Positions 1 through 7,619 of a DNA stretch of 64,000 bases are shown piece after piece. Each line of letters starts with the position of its first letter. Within the stretch, counting starts at the first letter, position 1. The notes below the pieces were generated by a model. It was not told where the DNA came from and searched no databases. It saw only the letters and a list, made by a program, of their open reading frames with translations. A program made the position numbers and the translations under genes. The stretch is from Metabacillus arenae (lineage in GTDB: Bacteria; Bacillota; Bacilli; Bacillales; Bacillaceae), in contig NZ_JACXAI010000009.1 of the NCBI RefSeq assembly GCF_014773385.1, positions 29,564 through 93,563 of the forward strand, given 5' to 3'.

Positions 1-141
1 GGGGCAAAAGGCGGCGGAAATGCGTTCCGGGAAGCAATTGCTGCTGTATTAACGAACGAATCTTTATCCGCTAGAGCAAGCCAGTCAGAGGATTTAAAAC
101 TTGCTTTAGACCTATGGGGAGAGCCGGTGGTGGCTAAGTGA
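1..141 (+). CDS. mtnW: 2,3-diketo-5-methylthiopentyl-1-phosphate enolase, C-terminal end (partial)
   Basis: The open frame from base 1 to the TGA at 139-141 gives the last 46 residues of a protein that begins outside the window. It contains an Ala/Gly-rich turn (GAKGGGNAFREAI) and ends with an amphipathic helix ALDLWG, as in the C-termini of RuBisCO-like proteins. MtnW is the RuBisCO-like enolase of the methionine salvage pathway in bacilli. The call rests mainly on position, directly upstream of mtnB and mtnD as in B. subtilis, and only secondarily on the short C-terminal match. The phosphatase gene mtnX, which normally follows mtnW, is not present before mtnB. Confidence 0.65.
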   Translation, partial: GAKGGGNAFREAIAAVLTNESLSARASQSEDLKLALDLWGEPVVAK

Positions 142-322
142 AAAATCAGCTCTTTTTCAATAGATTACTGCTTTCCGCACTAACAGATTATTAAATAAGT
201 TCAATCGGTGTGTCCCAGTTTGTTCAGGTATCACATCCCAGCTTAATCGTTGCCTGACTAATGAAGGATATTAACCGGATCACAGGTTACAAAATCAAGC
301 AAATTAATGAGGAGGTGATCGG

Positions 323-934
323 TTGGAGCTATTTCAGCAAAGATGGAATGAGCTGGCAGCTATAAAAAGGGAGCTTGCTGAACGGGACTGGTTTCCTGCA
401 ACAAGCGGGAATCTTGCCATTAAGGTCGATGACGAGCCGGCAACCTTTCTTGTAACGGCAAGCGGTAAGGATAAACGAAAAGAAACAGAGGAGGACTTCT
501 TGCTCGTAAATAGCAAGGGCGAGCCTGCAACGGATACAAAGCTGAAGCCATCAGCTGAAACATTGCTGCACGTTGAAATTTACCAACGGACAAATGCAGG
601 CTGCAGCTTACACGTTCATACTGTAGACAACAATGTTATTTCAGAACTTTATGGTGATATAGGTTCTATTCAGTTCACAGGCCAGGAAATTATCAAAGCA
701 TTTGGATTGTGGGAAGAGGATGCAATGATTTCAATTCCTATTATTCCTAATTTTGCACACATCCCCGCCTTGGCAACTGCCTTTAGTGAGCATGTAAAGA
801 CAGATGCGGGAGCAGTTCTCATTCGAAATCATGGGATCACTGTTTGGGGCAGAAATGCTTTAGAGGCTAAAAAATATTTAGAGGCTTTTGAATTTTTGTT
901 TTCTTATCATCTTAAACTACGATTGTTCAGGTAG
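323..934 (+). CDS. mtnB: methylthioribulose-1-phosphate dehydratase
   Basis: A 203-residue class II aldolase/adducin-fold protein that dehydrates 5-methylthioribulose-1-phosphate to 2,3-diketo-5-methylthiopentyl-1-phosphate in cytoplasmic methionine salvage. The zinc-binding LHVHTVDNN motif lies near residue 94, and the third metal ligand is expected in RNHGITVWG near residue 170. The PATSGNLA stretch near residue 25 is the phosphate-binding loop of the family. The start is a TTG at 323, placed just downstream of a strong AGGAGGTG ribosome site. Length is close to the roughly 209 residues of B. subtilis MtnB. It lies 181 bases after the mtnW end and 193 bases before mtnD, so the genes are probably co-transcribed. 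Confidence 0.92.
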   Translation: MELFQQRWNELAAIKRELAERDWFPATSGNLAIKVDDEPATFLVTASGKDKRKETEEDFLLVNSKGEPATDTKLKPSAETLLHVEIYQRTNAGCSLHVHTVDNNVISELYGDIGSIQFTGQEIIKAFGLWEEDAMISIPIIPNFAHIPALATAFSEHVKTDAGAVLIRNHGITVWGRNALEAKKYLEAFEFLFSYHLKLRLFR

Positions 935-1127
935 AACGGAAAGTATTAACTGGAGGATCTCTTCGTGAAGTTGTGCCTGTTATCAAATTAGAGTGACTTT
1001 TAATAAATTGGGGATTGCTTTTGATCTCACATCAATCAGTTGGAAAGTAGAAAAACCCCTGTTGATGGAGGATTAAAGCACCAACGTTTCGAAAAATAGC
1101 TTAAATAAATATGAGGAGGAATAAAAA

Positions 1128-1661
1128 ATGGCAACTATTCGTTTTCAAGAAACAAATAAGAAAATTACAGATCAAAAAGAGGTCGAGCAGTTCCTTTCCG
1201 AGCAGGAGGTTATTTATGAACATTGGGACATTGAAAAGCTGCCTTCCCATTTAACAGAAAATTATTCTTTAACAGATGATGAAAAAGACGAAATTCTTGG
1301 AACGTTTAAACGAGAAATCGCCGATATCTCTGAGAGAAGAGGGTATAAAGCTCAGGATGTAATCTCCTTATCTGAAAGTACTCCAAATTTGGAAGAGCTA
1401 TTAAAAAACTTCATGCAAGAGCATCACCATACAGATGATGAGGTTCGTTTTATTGTTAGCGGACACGGCATTTTTGTTATTCAAGGAAAAGATGGAGAGT
1501 TTTTCGATGTGGAATTAAATCCTGGAGACCTTATTTCTGTTCCTGAAAACACTAGGCATTATTTCACACTCCAGGAAGACCGTCGTGTGGTCGCAATCAG
1601 AATTTTTGTGACAACAGAAGGCTGGGTACCAATTTACGAGGAAGAAAAATCCGAACTATAA
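1128..1661 (+). CDS. mtnD: acireductone dioxygenase (ARD), cupin family
   Basis: A 177-residue cupin that opens acireductone to the 2-oxo acid precursor of methionine plus formate (iron form), the last ring of the salvage pathway before transamination. The metal site HHHTDDE is visible near residue 100 and the second cupin motif (PGDLISVPENTRHYF) follows, with its His near residue 143. A GAGGAGGAA ribosome site precedes the ATG. It is the last gene of the mtn group here, and an imperfect hairpin at 1710-1761 lies downstream. Nothing looks broken. Confidence 0.93.
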   Translation: MATIRFQETNKKITDQKEVEQFLSEQEVIYEHWDIEKLPSHLTENYSLTDDEKDEILGTFKREIADISERRGYKAQDVISLSESTPNLEELLKNFMQEHHHTDDEVRFIVSGHGIFVIQGKDGEFFDVELNPGDLISVPENTRHYFTLQEDRRVVAIRIFVTTEGWVPIYEEEKSEL

Positions 1662-1709
1662 ATATTGGCAGATAGTTAAGTAACATCTGAGAATTTAAAA
1701 AATTTGTAA

Positions 1710-1761
1710 GGGATAACTTCACGGAGGGGTCTGATTGAATAAAGCCCCTTGTGGTTATCCC
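1710..1761 (+). terminator. imperfect stem-loop after mtnD
   Basis: GGGATAAC at 1710-1717 pairs with GTTATCCC at 1754-1761, and further pairing is possible between the GGGG and CCCC stretches inside. The T-rich TATTTTA follows. It is a plausible terminator of the mtn transcript. The remaining intergenic bases up to 1934 show no gene I can support. Confidence 0.5.
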
Positions 1762-1950
1762 TATTTTAATTCATTGTACCCTAGCTGCTTGAAATATTCT
1801 TTCAACGGTTCATGCTCTATCATTTTTCAGAATCCACATTAAACGGGAATCATTTGCAATCATATCGGCGCGGGATATTCTAATCATTTTTTCGTTCCCA
1901 TAGAAAAGGATGATATAATAAAAATATTATTGAGAAGGGAGGAAATAAAC

Positions 1951-2433
1951 TTGGAAACAACATTGGATCAAATACTTAATGAGCTTAAAAAAATGCGTTC
2001 TGATATTAGTGGATTAAAAGAGATGCGCTCTGATATTAGTGGGTTAAAAGAAATGCGCTCTGATATTAGTGGATTAAAAGAGATGCGCTCTGATATTAGT
2101 GGGTTAAAAGAGATGCGCTCTGATATTAGTAGATTAAAAGAGATGCGTTCTGATATTAGTGGGTTAAAAGAGATGCGCTCTGATATTAATGGATTAAAAG
2201 AGATGCAAGCTGCTGATATTAGTGAATTAAAAGGAATGCGTTCTGATATTAATGAGATAAAACAAGGACAAAAAAGACTGGAAGAAGGCCAAGAAAGATT
2301 GCAAAAGAATCTAATAGATAGTTTAGGTGCTTACACAGAGAGAATCGTTGATTATGTTGATGATAAAACTGAAGTGTTAAATAAAAGAGTTTTCAAGGCA
2401 GAGTCTGAAATAGAAAGTTTAAGTAGACAGTAG
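1951..2433 (+). CDS. repeat-built coiled-coil protein, function unknown
   Basis: A 160-residue acidic/basic, probably wholly helical protein without signal peptide or membrane segment. Residues about 15-95 consist of a ten-residue unit, KEMRSDISGL, repeated about seven times with almost no change, then two degenerate copies. The C-terminal part is a conventional charged coiled coil (QGQKRLEEGQERLQ). The start is taken as TTG at 1951, because AAGGGAGG lies at 1935-1942; an upstream in-frame TTG at 1930 would put the ribosome site inside the gene. I do not recognise a family. The repeat suggests an extended rod or an oligomerising scaffold. Confidence 0.7.
   Translation: METTLDQILNELKKMRSDISGLKEMRSDISGLKEMRSDISGLKEMRSDISGLKEMRSDISRLKEMRSDISGLKEMRSDINGLKEMQAADISELKGMRSDINEIKQGQKRLEEGQERLQKNLIDSLGAYTERIVDYVDDKTEVLNKRVFKAESEIESLSRQ
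1993..2262 (+). repeat. 30-bp tandem repeat inside a coding sequence
   Basis: Seven consecutive 30-bp units begin at 1993, 2023, 2053, 2083, 2113, 2143 and 2173, each starting atgcgNtctgatatta and differing at only a few third positions. A 33-bp and a 27-bp degenerate unit follow to 2262. Unit length is a multiple of three, so copy-number change keeps the frame. The near-identity at DNA level points to recent amplification. Confidence 0.95.
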
Positions 2434-2607
2434 GCAGTTAAACCTGACTTTTGCTATTTACACAGGATGTTTTTCTTTAATTCAAAGGAGAGATTTAGTG
2501 TTCTAGGTCGTTTTTTCGATACTTTCCCCTGATAATAATCAATCCTCAATTGTAGATATTAACTTTTCCCAGCCTTTCAATTTAACCCTTTTAATATGAA
2601 ATTTTAG

Positions 2608-2997
2608 TTATTGTCCCCATTTGAGTGTGACCGTTAATGTACAGCAATCAGTACTTTCTTCTGCAGGAGGTTGAAGGTTAAAAATGATGGCTGATGGTGT
2701 ATAACGAACTTGAACGGGTACGTTTAAGCCGCCGATCCCCTTAATTAAACGGTCCACTTCAGCTTGATTTCCGCGCTGGGCAGCATCCATGAGCTTATGA
2801 GAAAAGGCGGTGTCACCCAGCTTATCTAATAAAAGTTCACCTTGTTTCATTATAACCCTAAATGTTTTCACTGATTGAGAAAATATCGTAATATCCACAG
2901 GAGGATATTGACGTAAGGATGAAAATGGGTAGGAATAAACAATTGGATGTTTTTGAAATCGTTGATGTCCATAGTAATTATATCGTGGGTAGTACAT
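2608..2997 (-). CDS. hypothetical protein with Tyr/Pro-rich N-terminus
   Basis: A 129-residue protein with an N-terminal Tyr/Arg/Pro-rich stretch (MYYPRYNYYGHQRFQ) reminiscent of spore-coat proteins, then a helical segment (residues about 45-85) and a strand-rich tail. Two adjacent cysteines (TDCCTL) lie near the C-terminus. A GAAGGTGA ribosome site stands before the ATG. No signal peptide or membrane segment is apparent. I cannot name the family. The Tyr-rich head and the sporulating host make a spore-surface role possible, but that is inference only. Confidence 0.65.
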   Translation of the reverse strand: MYYPRYNYYGHQRFQKHPIVYSYPFSSLRQYPPVDITIFSQSVKTFRVIMKQGELLLDKLGDTAFSHKLMDAAQRGNQAEVDRLIKGIGGLNVPVQVRYTPSAIIFNLQPPAEESTDCCTLTVTLKWGQ

Positions 2998-3111
2998 AAC
3001 AAGTCACCTTCTTCCATGAGAATTTATTTCTTATCATCTTATGTGAAAATGCTTGCCTTTGGTGCCATATGAGTTTCACCTAACATCTCAAACTTTCTGA
3101 TCTCACAAAAA

Positions 3112-3143
3112 AGGACGACAAAGAAAATCATCTTTGTCGTCCT
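3112..3143 (-). terminator. Rho-independent terminator of the DJ-1/PfpI gene
   Basis: A perfect 13-bp stem (AGGACGACAAAGA at 3112-3124, its complement at 3131-3143) sits just after the stop codon at 3151. On the minus strand it is followed by a run of T (AAAAAA at 3106-3111 on the plus strand). Confidence 0.9.
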
Positions 3144-3150
3144 ATGGGCT

Positions 3151-3678
3151 TTATTTTTCACCAGCCAAAACATCTGCGAATGCTCTCACATATGGTGGGA
3201 GATCCGGTGGGCGTCTTGAGGAAATAATATGTTCATCGACGATGACAGCCTCATCATACCAAGCTGCCCCAGCATTTGTCATATCATCCTTTATCCCTGG
3301 TGTACTGGTTACTTTTCTACCTTGGAGGATTCCTGCTGAAATTAATACCCAGCCGGCATGGCAAATCTGTCCGATCGGTTTTTTCGCTTGATCCATTTGT
3401 CGTACCATTTCCAACACTTCAGGATATCTTCTAAGCTTATCAGGGGCCCATCCGCCTGGAACTAAAATCGCATCATAACCATCTGCTTGAACATCCTGAA
3501 AAGATAAGTCAGATTCAGCAGGCACTCCGTACTTTCCCTTGTATGTGACGTTTGCTTTTTCACCAACTAAATGGACTGTTGCGCCTTCTTCTCTTAAACG
3601 AAGAACAGGATACCAAAGCTCAAGATCTTCAAAATCCTCACTCACAAGTGCAATCACTTTTTTATCTTTTAAACGCAT
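3151..3678 (-). CDS. DJ-1/PfpI family protein (class I glutamine amidotransferase fold)
   Basis: A 175-residue cytoplasmic protein of the PfpI/DJ-1 superfamily, similar in length to B. subtilis YfkM and YraA. The nucleophile-elbow cysteine lies in GQICHAGWVL near residue 105, with the adjacent His typical of PfpI proteases. The N-terminal KVIALVSEDFEDLELWYP and the VPGGWAPDKLR segment are family landmarks. Members act as stress-induced deglycases, proteases or chaperones, and the exact activity cannot be told here. The ATG has a GGAGGTG ribosome site. It is transcribed alone and ends at a strong terminator. Confidence 0.88.
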   Translation of the reverse strand: MRLKDKKVIALVSEDFEDLELWYPVLRLREEGATVHLVGEKANVTYKGKYGVPAESDLSFQDVQADGYDAILVPGGWAPDKLRRYPEVLEMVRQMDQAKKPIGQICHAGWVLISAGILQGRKVTSTPGIKDDMTNAGAAWYDEAVIVDEHIISSRRPPDLPPYVRAFADVLAGEK

Positions 3679-3737
3679 GTGAACACCTCCAGCTTCAGTA
3701 TACCATCCACTTCAAGCTAGTCCAAAGCAAACCCTTT

Positions 3738-4160
3738 TTAGTCAAAAAAAGTCATATGCGGTTTTTCTTGTTTATAATACGCCAGCCGGTCCATTAAAGT
3801 TCCAGTATGGAGCTCAAATTTGTGACCATCAGGATCTGTAAAATAGATTGATTTTTTATCTTTTTCATGTCGTTCCCTGTTTCTTAAAATATGTACATCG
3901 TTGGCTTGTAAATGCTCAAGCCACCTGCCATAATCCTCTTCGCTAATCGAAAAGGCAAGGTGGGTATAGGAAGCATGGATTTCAGACCTAGGGATATCAG
4001 GCTCTTCATTTAATGCAAGCCACAAACCATCTAAGTCAAAATAGGCTGTCGAGTTTCCTTTTACAAGCAGTTTTGCTTTCAAAACCTTTTCATAAAATAA
4101 TATAGATTGAGATAAACTAGAAACTGAGAATAATAGATGGTTCACACCATTTAGCTTCAT
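3738..4160 (-). CDS. fosB: metallothiol transferase FosB (fosfomycin resistance)
   Basis: A 140-residue vicinal-oxygen-chelate protein that opens the fosfomycin epoxide by adding bacillithiol or cysteine, using Mg2+ or Mn2+. Metal ligands fit GVNHLLFSV (His near 7), YTHLAFSI (His near 66) and GHKFELHTG (Glu near 115). The conserved [21 protein letters not shown] and GTLMDRL segments match FosB rather than generic glyoxalases. The start is taken at the ATG at 4160, spaced correctly from AAGGTG; a longer frame to 4232 lacks a ribosome site and adds 24 atypical residues. It is a single-gene unit. Bacillithiol use agrees with a Bacillaceae host. Confidence 0.88.
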   Translation of the reverse strand: MKLNGVNHLLFSVSSLSQSILFYEKVLKAKLLVKGNSTAYFDLDGLWLALNEEPDIPRSEIHASYTHLAFSISEEDYGRWLEHLQANDVHILRNRERHEKDKKSIYFTDPDGHKFELHTGTLMDRLAYYKQEKPHMTFFD

Positions 4161-4320
4161 AGTCATCACCTTTTGGATTATATTATTGACTAGACTTAGT
4201 ATATAAAATAAGGATGAAAACTTTTGAATCATTAATTCTCAACAAATATCGGTAAAAAATAGGTCCTGGTCATCTCACAATATCTTCAAACCAGAAAGAA
4301 TAGGCTGCAATCCGATACCA

Positions 4321-4460
4321 GTGCAAATAATCAGGTTACGGTGCAATTATCCGGATAACGGTGCAAAAAATCGGATGACGGTGCAAATATCCAAGTAACG
4401 GTGCAAAAAATCAGATAACGGTATAATAATCACAATAACAGGACAATTATCCCATCATAA
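4321..4460. repeat. 20-bp direct tandem repeat array, copy A
   Basis: Six adjacent 20-bp units begin at 4321, 4341, 4361, 4381, 4401 and 4421 with consensus GTGCAAATATCCGGATAACG; a decayed seventh follows. The unit has a conserved 5' GTGCAA and 3' ATAACG with a more variable AT-rich centre. The same unit recurs at 22175-22334. It fills the gap between fosB and the DUF1232 gene and has no coding potential that I trust. Confidence 0.92.
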
Positions 4461-4514
4461 CCATACAATTCGTTTCAGGTGCACTAATTTTTTTGTTAAA
4501 CAATGGACAGCCAA

Positions 4515-4934
4515 TCATTTTTTAGACTCTTCTTCCATATCAACTGTTATCGTCTTACTTTGCTGCTGTTTCCATTCATCAAATTTATTTAGATCTTTTT
4601 TTATTTGATTGGCTACAAAAGCTAGGACTGCTGCATCATCTAATATACCAAGTCCAATTAAAAAATCAGGTACAAGGTCTATAGGAGTTACAAAATAGAT
4701 AAGGGCAGCTACAATGATGACAACCGATTTCTTCGGGAAGTGGGGATATTCTCCGGATTTCCAAGCTTTGATTGCTTCAACAAACGTCCTTAAAGTTCTC
4801 CAGCTGCCTTTCAATTCTCCTTCCTTTTCATTTCCTTTCGCTTCAGATTGTTTTAGTAATGAGTTTGTTTTCTTTTTACTATTCAAAAATCTTTTTGCTT
4901 TCGGTTCAATCGCTTTGATAATATTTGAAAACAT
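4515..4934 (-). CDS. ykvA: YkvA-like DUF1232 membrane protein
   Basis: A 139-residue protein with a basic N-terminal half and a DUF1232 domain at about residues 70-110. The motif YFVTPIDLVPDFLIGLGILDDAAVL, with its hydrophobic membrane-associated helix, is the signature of the family. A GAGGTGAT ribosome site precedes the ATG. The symbol is used because B. subtilis ykvA, a DUF1232 gene, lies in the same neighbourhood near spo0E and kinD. The function of the family is unknown. Confidence 0.8.
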   Translation of the reverse strand: MFSNIIKAIEPKAKRFLNSKKKTNSLLKQSEAKGNEKEGELKGSWRTLRTFVEAIKAWKSGEYPHFPKKSVVIIVAALIYFVTPIDLVPDFLIGLGILDDAAVLAFVANQIKKDLNKFDEWKQQQSKTITVDMEEESKK

Positions 4935-5157
4935 ATGATCACCTCTTCTATTATGAAATATCCTTTTTTAGAAAGTTTAAACAAGGAATAAAAAGGGAAT
5001 TGATAACTAACTTTTGATAAAAAATTGTCACATTCTCACTATAAAAAATTGTCTAATTTTGCGTTTCTATTTACAAATTTAGTATAATCTGTAATAATGC
5101 ACAAGTACGCTATTAATACCTGAATCGATTTTATTTTAAAAAAAGAGGTGAATGCGT

Positions 5158-5406
5158 ATGGAAAAAGAACAATTAATGACAATAATAAATGAAAAAAGAA
5201 AGCTGATGATGGAATCTGCTGAAACACACGGTCTAACAAGCTCAGAGGTTGTCAGGTGCAGTCAAGACCTGGACAAGCTTTTAAATAAATACCAACAATT
5301 ACTTTTAGAAGAAGAGCAAAGAGTTTATGGACCCTTTCAAGAGTTCGTAACAAAGATGAAAAGCTGGACCTTTAAAGACAAGTATGTGTTAAATGCAGAA
5401 AAATAA
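5158..5406 (+). CDS. Spo0E-like aspartyl-phosphate phosphatase
   Basis: A small, 82-residue, two-helix protein. The Spo0E signature SQDLDKLLNKY (S-x-x-L-D-x-L-L-x-x-Y) lies near residues 36-46. Family members remove phosphate from Spo0A~P and so delay sporulation. Two in-frame ATGs exist; the second at 5158 is preferred because GAGGTG ends one base before the first at 5152. B. subtilis has spo0E at this place in the genome, next to ykvA and kinD, which supports orthology without proving it among several paralogues. A T-tailed hairpin follows. Confidence 0.85.
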   Translation: MEKEQLMTIINEKRKLMMESAETHGLTSSEVVRCSQDLDKLLNKYQQLLLEEEQRVYGPFQEFVTKMKSWTFKDKYVLNAEK

Positions 5407-5408
5407 TA

Positions 5409-5458
5409 AAGGCTGGCTCGGCATGGATTTTAATCTTGCCCACGAGTCAACCTTTTTT
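5409..5458 (+). terminator. terminator after the Spo0E-like gene
   Basis: AAGGCTGGCTCG near 5409 pairs imperfectly with CGAGTCAACCTT near 5437-5451, followed by a run of eight or nine T. The long loop makes the stem weaker than others in the window. Confidence 0.65.
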
Positions 5459-5521
5459 TTATTGATGAATAGTTCTTATCTCCAAGAATTAAAGCCTAAC
5501 AAATCGCTCTCTCTTTACCTA

Positions 5522-6253
5522 TTAAAATGCTTCTATGAGAAGTATCATAAATAAAATCCCGACAATAAATGAATAAGTAGCATTTCTCTCATTGCCATCT
5601 CCATGGCTCTCGGGAATTAATTCTTTATAAATAATAAAAAGCATGGCCCCTGCTGCGAAAGCTAATCCGTAGGGGACGAGCGTCCCAATAAATGTTGTTA
5701 AGTAATAGCCAAGAAGACCAGCTACAATTTCAATTGCACCAGTTAGTGTGGCTATCAAAAATGATTTCCATTTTTGAATGGTTTGATTCATTAAAAAGAG
5801 GGCAACAAGAAAACCTTCAGGAGCATTTTGCAGCCCGATGGCAAAAGCAATAAGATTGCCGGTATCTGATTGATCAAGGGAATAACTGACCCCAACTGAC
5901 AGTCCTTCTGGTATGTTATGAAGCGTAATTGCTGCTATAATAAGTAATGCTTTTTCATCAAAAGGCAAGCCTGTCTTAGAATGCTTTAGATCAATGTGGG
6001 GTATTGATTTTTCTAAAGTTGTTAAGGTAAGCACACCCAACAATAATCCGATTGATAATTGGATCATTCCGCCATTATTCAATGATTCAGGAATCAAGCC
6101 CGTCATGGCTGCAGTCATCATAATGCCTGCTGTAAAAGCAAGTAAAATGTCTCTCCATCTATGAGTGATGGTTTTTTCCATAAAGAGAATTGGAAGGGCC
6201 CCGAGCCCAGTTGCCAAAGCTGATAATGTTGTTCCAAGGAAGACCTCGTTCAT
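5522..6253 (-). CDS. ZIP family divalent metal transporter
   Basis: A 243-residue polytopic membrane protein of the ZIP/ZupT type that imports zinc or other divalent cations. About eight hydrophobic segments are visible. The transport-site helices contain HNIPEGLSVGV near residue 113 and QNAPEGFLVAL near residue 143, the classical paired metal-binding motifs of helices 4 and 5. The start ATG is preceded by GAGGTGGA. The intracellular loop lacks a long His-rich tract. It is encoded alone, and metal selectivity cannot be told from the sequence. Confidence 0.88.
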   Translation of the reverse strand: MNEVFLGTTLSALATGLGALPILFMEKTITHRWRDILLAFTAGIMMTAAMTGLIPESLNNGGMIQLSIGLLLGVLTLTTLEKSIPHIDLKHSKTGLPFDEKALLIIAAITLHNIPEGLSVGVSYSLDQSDTGNLIAFAIGLQNAPEGFLVALFLMNQTIQKWKSFLIATLTGAIEIVAGLLGYYLTTFIGTLVPYGLAFAAGAMLFIIYKELIPESHGDGNERNATYSFIVGILFMILLIEAF

Positions 6254-6593
6254 ACTCCACCTCTTACATTCCTTTGAAGTTAAAGATTCATTTTAGTTAA
6301 ACATTTTAATAATGCTATATCTCCTGCTGTTCACTAATGGCATTATTATAGCGGAAATAATGAATTAAGTATATGAGATCGGTTTGTAATATTCCCTATT
6401 ATCATTATGTCGGTACAAATTTAACTGTGCCCAAAAAATCCTTTTCCAAGCTAATGATGACCAAAATGTCGAAATATTAACTTTGAATAGAGGACTGGTC
6501 GAAACTTCTGTTTCAGCTGAATCTTTACCATTTTTGAAATTTCTGATAAATTTGATATAAGACAATTTTTCGACATTCAGGGGAGGATGCAGA

Positions 6594-7541
6594 ATGAATT
6601 ACCGTAAACTAGGAAGGTCTGGTTTAAGAGTGAGTGAAATTAGCTTAGGAAGCTGGTTAACCTTTGGAAAAACGGTTGATGAACAAGATGCAACCGCTAT
6701 CATACATAAAGCTTATGACTTGGGTATTAACTTTTTTGACTGTGCGAATGTTTATGCAGCTGGAGAAGCAGAAAAAGTTCTTTCTAAAGCTTTGCGTGAC
6801 TTTGCAAGAGAATCATATGTGATTACAACAAAAGCATTTTGGCCGATGGGTGAAGGCCCAAATGATAAGGGGTTATCTCGTAAGCATATTATGGATCAGG
6901 TTCATGGAAGCCTACAGAGGATGGACTTGGACTATATTGATATTTTTTATTGTCACCGTTATGACCGCGATACACCTCTTGAAGAAACTCTTCGCGCAAT
7001 AGATGACTGTATTCGCCAAGGGAAAATTTTATATGTAGGTGTCAGTGAATGGACGGCTGCCCAAATTCAGGAAGCTGTCAACATTTCAGACAAGTATTTA
7101 TTAGACAGAATTATTGTCAATCAGCCCCAATACAATATGTTTCATCGAGAGATTGAGGATGAGATTATTCCGGTATGCGAAAAGATTGGGATATCTCAGG
7201 TTGCATGGTCCCCATTACAACAAGGTGTTCTAACTGGAAAATATCGAGGAGGCAACATACCGCAAGGAAGCAGGGCTTCAAAGGAGGAAGTAAATTCCTG
7301 GGTTAAAAAAATTATCAATGACATCGTCACTCGAAAAGTAGACCTTTTAGATGGAATCGCAAAAGAGCACGGATTAACTCTTGCTCAGCTGGCGCTGGCA
7401 TGGATATTAAGACAGCATAATATTGCAAGTACTCTTGTAGGTGCCTCCTTGCCTGAACAGGTAGAAGAAAACGCAAAAGCTTCAACGGTTACGCTGACTC
7501 TTGAAACATTAGAAAGAATTGAGGAAGTCCTGGCTATTTAG
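6594..7541 (+). CDS. aldo/keto reductase (Kv-beta-like)
   Basis: A 315-residue NADPH-dependent oxidoreductase with an (alpha/beta)8 barrel. The catalytic Asp and Tyr are in INFFDCANVYAAGEAE (near residues 49-56), the Lys in VITTKAFW (near 82), and the His in IDIFYCHRYD (near 120). A cofactor-binding tail (TLVGASLPEQVEEN) is intact. The sequence resembles voltage-gated potassium channel beta-subunit-like reductases such as YccK. Substrate unknown. AGGGGAGG precedes the ATG. A shared terminator separates it from the convergent kinase gene. Confidence 0.87.
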   Translation: MNYRKLGRSGLRVSEISLGSWLTFGKTVDEQDATAIIHKAYDLGINFFDCANVYAAGEAEKVLSKALRDFARESYVITTKAFWPMGEGPNDKGLSRKHIMDQVHGSLQRMDLDYIDIFYCHRYDRDTPLEETLRAIDDCIRQGKILYVGVSEWTAAQIQEAVNISDKYLLDRIIVNQPQYNMFHREIEDEIIPVCEKIGISQVAWSPLQQGVLTGKYRGGNIPQGSRASKEEVNSWVKKIINDIVTRKVDLLDGIAKEHGLTLAQLALAWILRQHNIASTLVGASLPEQVEENAKASTVTLTLETLERIEEVLAI

Positions 7542-7580
7542 GGGACCCCTAAATTGAATGTTCGTTATAAATGAAAAATT

Positions 7581-7608
7581 AAAGCTGACCAATTTTGGTC
7601 AGCTTTTC
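7581..7608. terminator. bidirectional terminator between convergent genes
   Basis: A perfect stem AAAGCTGACC (7581-7590) / GGTCAGCTTT (7597-7606) with a six-base loop and T-runs on both strands serves the aldo/keto reductase gene and the minus-strand kinase gene. Confidence 0.92.
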
Positions 7609-7619
7609 GCAAATTGATT

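Noticed and set aside
142..322. Possible mtnX remnant between mtnW and mtnB
   Set aside because: I translated the forward frames and saw no HAD motif or similarity to MtnX.
1761..1887. Minus-strand small frame MIRISRADMIAND..., continuing EHEPLKEYFKQLG in the next frame
   Set aside because: Resembles a frameshifted short gene, but there is no good ribosome site and no family that I recognise; it also overlaps the mtnD stem-loop.
4321..4460. Possible CRISPR array
   Set aside because: Units are directly adjacent, with no unique spacers and no cas genes in the window.
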